Shown piece by piece: positions 1 to 5,973 of a DNA stretch of 5,973 bases; the stretch's first letter is position 1, and each line of letters begins with the position of its first letter. Position numbers and translations under genes: made by a program. The notes under the pieces were generated by a model. The model was not told the DNA's origin and made no database searches. It saw only the letters and a list, made by a program, of their open reading frames with translations. Source of the DNA: an uncultured Eubacteriales bacterium (GTDB lineage: Bacteria; Bacillota; Clostridia; Christensenellales; UBA1242); contig CATZIR010000046.1 in the NCBI GenBank assembly GCA_958420145.1, positions 1-5,973 of the forward strand, given 5' to 3'.

Positions 1-3000
1 CATTCCAAGCACTGCTGCCATACCATTGAATAGGTAAACATTCATATAGCCATCTGCTTGAGCAAATTTTGTTTTGTCTGGCTCTAATAACCAACCACTA
101 GTTCCAGGAACACCAACTGTTCCATTGAATGTTTGCAAGATTGCCATTTTAGCCAAAGTTTCAGCAATTTGTTCTTTGCTCATACCACTTGTTGCAAGTT
201 GTTGTATTACATTATTTTTAGTTGTTGCAATGCCTTCGCTTGATAAGTCAAGACCATTGTCATAAGTTTCTTTTGTATCTTCAAATGAGCCACGGATTAC
301 ACTTGTCGTTAATCCTTGCGCGCTACCTGATTTATAAACTGCAATTAGATTAATTTTTTCACCAGATTTATCGCAAAGAGTGTTGCCATAAGGTGTGATA
401 AGTGCGTTCATAGCCTTGATTGAACCTACTAATGCACCAGCACCATCGTATGTTGCAAACCAACCTTCTGAACCAGCAACAAATGATTCAAGAACTGAGT
501 TTGCCACCTTAACATTGGTTATATATCCGCCTTCGCCAGTTGATTTATTGTTATCTACGTGGTCACAAATCATAACAGGACCACCTGCGCCGATAAAGTG
601 TGAATCAATAATTTGAATATCTCTTGAACCCCAACTGTATAGAAGTGTGTTGTATGCATCAAATGCGTTAACATTTTTGAAAATATGTGAACAGTCATTT
701 GAATATTCATTTGCACCTTCTACCATGAAGGAAATGAACCAGCGTTGAGATAGAATGTTATCGAAAGTAAAACTTGTGTTACGAAGTTTTATTGCCATAA
801 CGCCACCTGACATTAACGCATCTTCAGATTTTTGAGTATTTCCCATTAGGTGAATATTTTTGAAGTAGCCTTGTCCTTTAACTGTGCTATTAACATCACC
901 TGAGAAACCAAATAGTGATGTGTGAACTGTTATTGCTTGACCGGCAGTTGTTGGTTTACGCACTCCGTCAACTTCTTCACGAACGATTTTAGAAATATTT
1001 TCTGCTGACAATCTAAAGTAGTTGCCTTCGATTGTGAATGTTTCTCCATCTGCAATTTGTCTGTGATAGATAAAGCCATAGTCTGACGAATGTTCGTCTT
1101 TTAGTGAACCCAAAGCAATGTCGTAGTCACTATCAGTTGGTTTTACTTCGTCTGGACCCATAAATTGAGATGCAGGAAGGTCACTATTTTTTAGAGTGAT
1201 ATTGTCGTGCAAAATTATTGATGAAATCTTTTGATTTAGACTAATATTGTTTGCTGTTTTATACTCTGTCCATTTACTTTCTTCGTTCATATTGTCTATT
1301 AACGAGATATCTTTTGCAGAATAAGCGTTCCAGCCGTCTACAACTTCAAATTCAAATACTCTTTCTGTTATGATTGCTTTTTCTGCATCTGTCATACCAT
1401 ATGGAAGCATTTTAATTTGGAATTTTTTACCTACTGCTATATCTGTAAAGTTGAATGTGTGAAGGGTGTCATCAAATGTAACATATTCTTCCACGTTGCT
1501 ATCAAGCAAAGTATACTCGTCGTTATCTAAAATATAAACATTGATAATTGCTTTATATTCTGTTAATCTAACATTTTCGTTATCTTTTGTTTTAACTGCC
1601 AAAACTGGACTGTAAACAAATTCGTTATCGTCACCAACTTTGTAACTAACATTAGTGATTTCAAAGCCTTTTGTTCCTGTTGAATCTGTGTTTGTAAATT
1701 CATTTTTAAGTTTTTTGTTAGAATTGTAGTCTGTTACGAATTTTGGGTCATTAAAGCCAGTAATTGTGTATGTCTTATTTACGGTTACTTGTTTTGTTGC
1801 TTTTTTGCCTTGGTATTCAATTTCTAGAGTTTGAACTCCAATTTCGTTTGTAGAAATATCTTGAAGCACTGTGTAACCAGATGTAACTTCACTTACTGCA
1901 CCACTTCTAAAGTTTAGAACAACAGTAAGTCCAGACATATCATAGTCGTCACCTTGGTAGCATACTGTTTGAACACCTTTGATTTCTATAGACTCTAGAA
2001 CATCTTTAACTACGATGTTGTTGATATAAGCATTGATTGTTTTGCCATCAAGTGTGTAAGAAATTGTTAATGTTTGTTCATCAAGTAATGATGTGTTAAT
2101 TGCGCTGAATGTTAGGTCACTATTATTTAGTGCTACTTCTAAACCACTATCGTATCTAACTGATGCAGTGATGTTAGATGTAACATAGTTTGTGCCATAT
2201 TCAACAACTAAAACTACTCCTTGAATGTTAACTAATTCTTCAATTTCGTCGTAAACTTCTACTGGCAATTCGCAATTTTGATTTTTGTATGTGAATGTAA
2301 TAACTTGGTCTGTGCCTAATTTTGTTGTATCAATTTCGTCTGCGTTATTTTCTGGAAGGCTTGTCAAATTTTCGACATCGCCATTAGAATATGTGCAAGT
2401 AATTACAACATCGCTTAGGTCCATGTTTGTGCCATACTTAACTTTCAAAGTAGATGGAGTTTTAACGCTAATTTGAGTTGCAACTCTAACTACTTGAATG
2501 TCTAGTGTTGTTTGTTTTTCTTTATATATTACTGTTAGTGTTTGTTTTCCACAATTTGTTGTATCTATTGTAGAAACAGAAATTTCGCTTTGGTGAGAAG
2601 CATAATCTATAACGCCTTTCAAACCGTTTGTATAAGAAATTTCTATTTGCAAATTTTCTAGGTTTAGCACGCCGTTGTGGTCTACTTGGGTGTCTACTGA
2701 GCCATTCACAATTTCGATTGAGTCTATTTCTAGACCTTTTACATCTTCCCAAGAAGCGACAATGTGAACTACAACGCTTGTTGTTTTTGTTATTCCATTA
2801 TCTGTGAAACTAACTTCTAGAGTTTTATCGCCAATTTCGCTTGTATCAAGATTAGAGAATGAAACTTGACTATTATCAAGTGCTAATTGATTTTTTGTGT
2901 AGTGAGCAACAACTTTGAATTTACTTAGGCAAAGAGAACCATTTTGAAGAACATAGCCTGTTGTTACATCTGTAACATCAACTGGGCTGATTACGATAGA

Positions 3001-4032
3001 TTCTAGTTCTTCATAAACGGTGGCATCAACTAATATTGTTTTGCCGTTGAACGAAATTTCAATTTGTGTGTCTCCTAAATCTTGGCTAAGTAGTCTTGCT
3101 GAGATTGTGTTGTCTTGACTAAAAGCAACATCTTCGCTTGTGTTATTTGAATAATTTACTGTGATAACTAAGTTACTCAAATCGAGTGTTGTGTTGTATT
3201 TGATTCTTGTAACTAGTCCAGACTTATATGCAATAGATGTCATTTCTTTGTATACTTCGACATCAATATTTGTTTGTTTGCCATTATAGGTTACAACTAT
3301 TGTTTGAACACCAATTTTGTTGGTATCAATCTTTGTGATTGTAAGTTTGCTATTTGCAATTTCTTCTGATGTGCCGTCTGAGTAATGAACAAGTGCTGTA
3401 ATACCACTATAATTATAAGTAGAACCATAAGCAATTCTAGTTAGGTAGTTACCTCTTGGTTCAATTGATTCGACAGTCTTTTTAACATTATAACTAAAGT
3501 TGATTGTCTTTCCACCAAAACTAATTGTAACAGTGTGAACTCCACATGTAGAAGTATCTGCCGTGCCAATTTCAAAGCCAGTTGAAATTTCAGCTGTTGT
3601 TCCGTCGGTGTATGACACACTAAGAACTGCATTAGAAACATCTAAAACTTCTTTGTGATATACTTCTGTTGGAATCGTTCCTGCCTTAACAGAAAAACTT
3701 TCTACTTCGGCATAAACTATTACTGTTATGCTAACTTCGTAAGCGCCGTATGTAATAGTTAGTTCTTGCTGACCAACTACTTGTGTGTTTATTCTGTCTA
3801 CGATATCATAGTCTGCGCTATCTAGTTGCATTTCTTCGCCGTTAGATAGTTTTGCCATAACCACGATACTATCATAATCATAGTTACCATTATAGGCAAC
3901 TGTGGTTTGATAAGAACCTTCTTGCAAGTAAATGCCAGTTACTTTTTTCCCACCACAAGCACTAAACATTATGCCTGAAAAAGCAATGACAAGCACGCTA
4001 AGCAAGTAGGCTATGAGATTTTTCTTTTTCAT
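1..4032 (-). CDS. Giant surface lipoprotein with nine Ig-like repeats and a beta-helix-like region (3' end outside window)
   Basis: The frame is open for exactly 1344 codons from the ATG at 4032 to position 1 without a stop, so the C-terminus is missing. The start is supported by AAGGAA eight bases upstream and by a lipoprotein signal peptide beginning at that methionine. Visible order: signal peptide 1-25; lipid-modifiable Cys26; nine Big_3-type bacterial Ig-like domains, about 31-753; a beta-rich linker, about 754-899; a region resembling a right-handed parallel beta-helix, about 900-1250; and a helical stretch, about 1272-1300. Known for such families: Ig-like arrays act as stalks, and beta-helices often bind or cleave polysaccharide. 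Inferred: a membrane-anchored, outward-facing adhesin or glycan-interacting protein. No catalytic residues could be assigned. It has its own promoter, downstream of the exporter operon on the same strand. Gene reality is very likely; exact function is not known. Confidence 0.93.
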   Translation of the reverse strand, partial: MKKKNLIAYLLSVLVIAFSGIMFSACGGKKVTGIYLQEGSYQTTVAYNGNYDYDSIVVMAKLSNGEEMQLDSADYDIVDRINTQVVGQQELTITYGAYEVSITVIVYAEVESFSVKAGTIPTEVYHKEVLDVSNAVLSVSYTDGTTAEISTGFEIGTADTSTCGVHTVTISFGGKTINFSYNVKKTVESIEPRGNYLTRIAYGSTYNYSGITALVHYSDGTSEEIANSKLTITKIDTNKIGVQTIVVTYNGKQTNIDVEVYKEMTSIAYKSGLVTRIKYNTTLDLSNLVITVNYSNNTSEDVAFSQDNTISARLLSQDLGDTQIEISFNGKTILVDATVYEELESIVISPVDVTDVTTGYVLQNGSLCLSKFKVVAHYTKNQLALDNSQVSFSNLDTSEIGDKTLEVSFTDNGITKTTSVVVHIVASWEDVKGLEIDSIEIVNGSVDTQVDHNGVLNLENLQIEISYTNGLKGVIDYASHQSEISVSTIDTTNCGKQTLTVIYKEKQTTLDIQVVRVATQISVKTPSTLKVKYGTNMDLSDVVITCTYSNGDVENLTSLPENNADEIDTTKLGTDQVITFTYKNQNCELPVEVYDEIEELVNIQGVVLVVEYGTNYVTSNITASVRYDSGLEVALNNSDLTFSAINTSLLDEQTLTISYTLDGKTINAYINNIVVKDVLESIEIKGVQTVCYQGDDYDMSGLTVVLNFRSGAVSEVTSGYTVLQDISTNEIGVQTLEIEYQGKKATKQVTVNKTYTITGFNDPKFVTDYNSNKKLKNEFTNTDSTGTKGFEITNVSYKVGDDNEFVYSPVLAVKTKDNENVRLTEYKAIINVYILDNDEYTLLDSNVEEYVTFDDTLHTFNFTDIAVGKKFQIKMLPYGMTDAEKAIITERVFEFEVVDGWNAYSAKDISLIDNMNEESKWTEYKTANNISLNQKISSIILHDNITLKNSDLPASQFMGPDEVKPTDSDYDIALGSLKDEHSSDYGFIYHRQIADGETFTIEGNYFRLSAENISKIVREEVDGVRKPTTAGQAITVHTSLFGFSGDVNSTVKGQGYFKNIHLMGNTQKSEDALMSGGVMAIKLRNTSFTFDNILSQRWFISFMVEGANEYSNDCSHIFKNVNAFDAYNTLLYSWGSRDIQIIDSHFIGAGGPVMICDHVDNNKSTGEGGYITNVKVANSVLESFVAGSEGWFATYDGAGALVGSIKAMNALITPYGNTLCDKSGEKINLIAVYKSGSAQGLTTSVIRGSFEDTKETYDNGLDLSSEGIATTKNNVIQQLATSGMSKEQIAETLAKMAILQTFNGTVGVPGTSGWLLEPDKTKFAQADGYMNVYLFNGMAAVLGM
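283..1335 (-). other. Putative right-handed beta-helix head region (residues ~900-1250)
   Basis: The region opens with a WNAYSAKDISLIDN stretch (901-914), an entry segment of the kind often seen before solenoid domains. It then shows successive short hydrophobic strands separated by Asn/Gly/Ser turns: 937-947, 986-990, 998-1008, 1056-1063, 1079-1090, 1116-1123, 1129-1133, 1138-1147 and 1170-1178. Phrases such as FKNI (1057-1060), FKNV (1118-1121) and ITNVKVANS (1171-1179) are typical of parallel beta-helix coils. In known families this fold occurs in pectate lyase-like enzymes and in surface adhesins. No conserved catalytic Asp, Lys or Arg set could be assigned, so binding and enzymatic roles both remain possible. 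Boundaries are approximate. Confidence 0.55.
1336..1773 (-). other. Beta-rich linker domain between Ig array and head (residues ~754-899)
   Basis: After the ninth Ig-like domain the repeat pattern stops. About 145 residues follow that lack the IDTxxxG turn and the YSDG hairpin. The segment alternates hydrophobic and polar residues in several predicted strands (around 790-798, 826-835, 858-864, 869-876 and 891-898), with polar Asp/Asn/Lys loops between. It ends in VVDGW (897-901), which leads into the next region. A fibronectin- or Ig-like fold is plausible, but no family is recognised. It probably joins stalk to head. Confidence 0.5.
1774..3942 (-). repeat. Array of nine tandem bacterial Ig-like domains (protein-level repeat, residues ~31-753)
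   Basis: Domains lie at about residues 31-107, 108-183, 184-261, 262-340, 341-424, 428-515, 516-594, 595-676 and 677-753. Two landmarks recur. The first is a hairpin after a central strand, of the form Y-[ST]-[DN]-G (YTDG at 141, YSDG at 217, YTNG at 467, YSNG at 548). The second is a turn of the form [IL]-[DN]-T-x-x-x-G-x-Q-T before the penultimate strand (clearest at 235, 395, 489 and 726). The turn glycine or its equivalent falls at 87, 164, 241, 320, 401, 495, 573, 651 and 732, a spacing of 77-81 except once. Domains often meet at a V-Y-x-E-x-E-S-I-like seam (for example at 259, 339, 593). The pattern matches Pfam Big_3. The nucleotide copies have diverged, so this is an old expansion rather than recent slippage. 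Confidence 0.85.
3958..4032 (-). other. Lipoprotein signal peptide (residues 1-25)
   Basis: The N-terminus begins MKKKN, followed by a hydrophobic core from about residue 6 to 23 and a lipobox-like FSAC with Cys26 (codon 3955-3957) followed by GGKK. The -3 position is Phe rather than the usual Leu, Val or Ile, but Ser, Ala and Cys fit signal peptidase II cleavage. The protein is therefore expected to be exported by Sec and anchored by lipid at its N-terminus, with the Ig-like stalk starting directly after the cysteine. Confidence 0.85.
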
Positions 4033-4040
4033 AAAACTTT

Positions 4041-4050
4041 TTCCTTCCCT
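4041..4050 (-). promoter_or_regulatory. Ribosome binding site of the giant lipoprotein gene
   Basis: The purine-rich minus-strand stretch AGGGAAGGAA contains AAGGAA (4046-4041), which ends eight bases before the ATG at 4032. This spacing is ideal and supports the chosen start, which is also the first residue of a well-formed signal peptide. Confidence 0.8.
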
Positions 4051-4079
4051 TGTTCTATTTTTTGTATTTTCTATGATTT

Positions 4080-4108
4080 ATTATACATAAAATGGCATCT
4101 TTTGCCAA
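4080..4108 (-). promoter_or_regulatory. Housekeeping (sigma-70/SigA-type) promoter for the giant lipoprotein gene
   Basis: On the minus strand a -35 box TTGGCA (4108-4103, five of six matches to TTGACA) is separated by exactly 17 bases from a perfect -10 box TATAAT (4085-4080). Transcription would start near 4073, giving an untranslated leader of about 40 bases before the ATG at 4032. The -35 box begins only five bases after the preceding gene's stop codon. The lipoprotein can therefore be transcribed independently, although read-through from the upstream operon is not excluded. Confidence 0.8.
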
Positions 4109-4113
4109 ATTAT

Positions 4114-4623
4114 TTAATCTATATTGACTTCGATAATTGCTTCCGTTCCTGAGCCATTAGGTTCAACTGGTTTGATATAGATATCAAAACTACCAACATT
4201 TCTGTAACAGATGAATTGTCCATTTTTTGCAAGAGATACTATTCCCCTGTCGATTAGCGATGTATCATTGATTTCGTATTTTACCGTGTCTTCCTTGGTT
4301 TCGATGTCACCACTTTTGTATGTTACAAGTGGAATTAGCGAAAGTGGAACATATTTTCGTTTGACCGTTACGCCATTTACTGTTTCTTCTGTCTCCAAGC
4401 AATACTGAAAATGAATAGTTAGAGAATAAAGGTGGTTTCCTTCTTCGTCTTGACCTTTGCTTTCAAATGTGAACATTCGCTTGTCTTCGGCTTCTACACT
4501 CATTTCGATAGACTTTATGTAGTTGGTTGGTTGATAGACTTTTATTTTCATTCCAAAAAAGCCTATGACGACAATAGACGCTAAGTATATTAAAATAATC
4601 ATTAGTGTAGTTGATTTTTTCAT
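4114..4623 (-). CDS. Single-pass membrane protein with extracellular beta-rich domain, unknown function
   Basis: Complete gene of 169 codons, ATG at 4623 and TAA at 4116-4114. Two lysines precede one transmembrane helix (about residues 7-25), followed by the motif FFGMKIKVY (22-30) at the membrane exit. This predicts a short inside tail and about 140 residues outside. The outer part is rich in alternating beta-strand patterns. Its end (about 120-168: a GIVSL strand, a GQFICY strand, then a closing IIEVNI strand) resembles the last strands of a bacterial Ig-like fold. Cys75 and Cys139 could pair. It starts one base after the stop of the exporter permease, with its ribosome binding site inside that gene, so co-expression is very likely. 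An accessory role for the exporter is an inference; no characterised family is recognised. Confidence 0.88.
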   Translation of the reverse strand: MKKSTTLMIILIYLASIVVIGFFGMKIKVYQPTNYIKSIEMSVEAEDKRMFTFESKGQDEEGNHLYSLTIHFQYCLETEETVNGVTVKRKYVPLSLIPLVTYKSGDIETKEDTVKYEINDTSLIDRGIVSLAKNGQFICYRNVGSFDIYIKPVEPNGSGTEAIIEVNID

Positions 4624-4624
4624 A

Positions 4625-5973
4625 CTATTTTTCCTTATAATAAAGTTTGATTCTTGTGTAGAAGAAGTAAATTCTAAGAGCGCAGAACACGATAGAAATT
4701 AGAAGCAACTTGACAAACACTACTTTGATGTTTTCTTTCATTAAAAAGAAACTAACAAAGGCAAATATTGCTGATGCTAAAAATGCAATGAGTGTGCTTT
4801 TGGTTTCGTTTGGGTTCTTTTCTTCTTTTCCTGTGGTTTGATAGAGTCGGTTTTGTGGGTTCATCAAATCTAGTTCGGCACTCCAATAAATGTGTGCGAT
4901 ATAAACTAGAATTAGCGATAGTGTGAGCAATATAGTTGCCATAACGCCGATGTGAGCAAACACATCTATCATGATAGTAGAAGCAATGATAGACACTATA
5001 CAAATGCAAGCGTTTGTTACTAGTTTGCTTGTTAGTGGAATACCAAATGCCACTGGCACAATTTTGTTTAGATATGCCGAGTTACCTTCGCTACTATAAC
5101 TGCTTGCTAGCATAACATTTGATGATAACATCATAAGCAAAATAATTAGAATGTTAAACGCAATGCCCATATAGTTGCCTAAAATTTTTGTGTCCATTGC
5201 TGCAATGATTTTATTTTGAAGGAATATGGCGATTGGTGTTAAAATGGCAACTACCAAAATGCTATAAATTATTTCTGGCGTTCTTAGTTCTCTCTTTGCT
5301 TGTTGAATAACAGAAGATGCGAACGAATTTCTCTTTTTGTTTTTTCTAGGTTTTTTGTTTTCGTCTTTTTTGTATTCAAAAGGCGTGCTTACCATTTTTA
5401 AGAACAATGGCTTTGATAGTAGAATAATAAGTCCTACGCAAACTCCAATAATTCCCACAATAACGCCAAAAGTGATAAGGTTTGTGGTATTAAAGAGCCT
5501 AAACGATGTTGAGTTGTAGACCATTCCTGTTAGGAATTGCAAGAAGTAGTCGAACACTACAAACACACTAGCAAAAGATTTTAGGAAATCTTGAATGGAC
5601 CAATATATTTTACCCCAGTCACGAACTAAGTCGATATCTTCTGGAATTAATCCAATAACAAATATAACTCCCACCGTTACTGCACCAATAAACAGTGCAA
5701 TAACAATAAATTCTAGTGTTTTATGTTTTTTGAGCAAAGTTGTTATCCACATGGCTGGAATAGAAAGTAGTCCACTAATCACAACTCCCAAGGTGGTTAC
5801 AATTAGTAGTGCCACAATGCTCCAAACAAAGTATAGAATAGACAACTTCATAATTAGACCATAAGCAATAAAGAATGGGAAAATGTAGTTGATGTTTTTT
5901 AGTAGTTCGTAGATGTAGCAAACTATTAGTTTAGAAGCAAATATCTTGCTATCGCTTGTTGGCATAGTCATTA
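4625..5973 (-). CDS. ABC-2-type exporter permease (5' end outside window)
   Basis: At least 448 residues are visible, ending at TAG (4627-4625). Numbering from the ATG at 5971, hydrophobic helices lie near 25-42, 45-75 (probably two), 86-110, 165-190, 235-252, 268-290, 315-335, 340-362, 393-411 and 417-438. A very basic loop at 200-214 divides two halves, as in two-half exporter permeases. The segment SSYSSEGNSAYLNKIVP (290-306) matches the family's Ser-x-Glu-Gly...Lys-x-x-Pro signature, and LDLMNPQNRLY (367-377) matches its Asp...Asn-Pro motif. The visible N-terminus, MPTSDSKIFASKL, corresponds to an internal family segment (LP-x(n)-I-x-x-S/A-K/R-L) normally preceded by more protein. The ATG at 5971 is therefore probably not the start, and the preceding partial codon xTA is no stop. 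An ATP-binding partner is expected upstream; the substrate is unknown. Confidence 0.85.
   Translation of the reverse strand, partial: MTMPTSDSKIFASKLIVCYIYELLKNINYIFPFFIAYGLIMKLSILYFVWSIVALLIVTTLGVVISGLLSIPAMWITTLLKKHKTLEFIVIALFIGAVTVGVIFVIGLIPEDIDLVRDWGKIYWSIQDFLKSFASVFVVFDYFLQFLTGMVYNSTSFRLFNTTNLITFGVIVGIIGVCVGLIILLSKPLFLKMVSTPFEYKKDENKKPRKNKKRNSFASSVIQQAKRELRTPEIIYSILVVAILTPIAIFLQNKIIAAMDTKILGNYMGIAFNILIILLMMLSSNVMLASSYSSEGNSAYLNKIVPVAFGIPLTSKLVTNACICIVSIIASTIMIDVFAHIGVMATILLTLSLILVYIAHIYWSAELDLMNPQNRLYQTTGKEEKNPNETKSTLIAFLASAIFAFVSFFLMKENIKVVFVKLLLISIVFCALRIYFFYTRIKLYYKEK
4631..4636 (-). promoter_or_regulatory. Ribosome binding site of the small membrane protein, inside the permease gene
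   Basis: Minus-strand AAGGAA lies seven bases before the ATG at 4623 and overlaps the last codons of the permease. The permease stop TAG (4627-4625) and the next ATG are separated by a single T. This arrangement favours translational coupling and fixes the start of the 169-residue protein. Confidence 0.8.

Noticed and set aside
395..616. Plus-strand open frames at 74-265, 395-616, 2285-2476, 4211-4408, 5337-5519 and 5595-5864
   Set aside because: All lie antisense to well-supported minus-strand genes and lack recognisable domains. Their hydrophobic or Ser/Pro-rich look follows from reading the opposite strand.
2522..2752. Minus-strand 76-residue open frame rich in Arg, Asn and Cys
   Set aside because: It is an alternative frame inside the giant lipoprotein gene with biased, non-protein-like composition and no ribosome binding site of note.
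3441..3641. Minus-strand 66-residue open frame
   Set aside because: It lies in another frame within Ig-like domains 2-3, whose main frame is continuous and repeat-conserved.
1774..3942. DNA-level tandem repeat or CRISPR-like array
   Set aside because: The periodicity of about 234 bases exists only at protein level. The copies are strongly diverged in nucleotides and have no constant repeat or spacer structure.
4092..4107. Small inverted repeat TGGCA-loop-TGCCA followed by ATTTTA, as a possible terminator
   Set aside because: The stem is only about five pairs with no real T-tract, and half of it is the -35 box of a near-consensus promoter. At most it is a weak terminator.
4752..5009. Minus-strand 85-residue open frame rich in His, Tyr and Cys
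   Set aside because: It is a shadow frame inside the permease gene, which is well supported by helices and family motifs.
1..5973. Mollicute-type code in which TGA encodes tryptophan
   Set aside because: The three genes contain no in-frame TGA, and all tryptophans read are TGG.

Overview
The window looks like a piece of a low-GC, Gram-positive-type genome, most likely a commensal member of the Bacillota (Clostridia or a related uncultured lineage). This is inference from four things: AT-rich DNA (GC in the mid-to-upper 30s by eye), AAGGA-type ribosome binding sites, a very large tandem Ig-like surface lipoprotein, and a Firmicutes-style two-half ABC exporter permease. All tryptophans I read are TGG and no in-frame TGA occurs, so the standard bacterial code applies. 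Species cannot be named from the sequence.

All real genes lie on the minus strand, so the region reads from right to left. At the right edge (4625-5973) is the membrane permease of an ABC-2-type exporter. Its N-terminus lies outside the window, and the ATG at 5971 is probably an internal methionine. One base after its stop codon, a 169-residue single-pass membrane protein begins (4114-4623). Its ribosome binding site sits inside the end of the permease gene, so the two form one translationally close operon.

A short intergenic gap (4033-4113) holds a near-consensus housekeeping promoter (TTGGCA, 17 bases, TATAAT) and a ribosome binding site. They drive a giant surface lipoprotein gene that fills positions 1-4032 and runs off the left edge. 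The 1344 visible residues comprise a lipoprotein signal peptide with cysteine 26, nine tandem Ig-like domains of about 78 residues, a distinct beta-rich linker, and a stretch that reads like a right-handed beta-helix. A helical segment follows, then the window ends. The layout suggests a lipid-anchored stalk holding a beta-helical head away from the cell, as an adhesin or glycan-interacting protein. The head's ligand or enzymatic activity is unknown.

No RNA genes, mobile elements, CRISPR arrays or strong terminators were seen. The most interesting material is the giant lipoprotein's uncharacterised head and the small membrane protein tied to the exporter.
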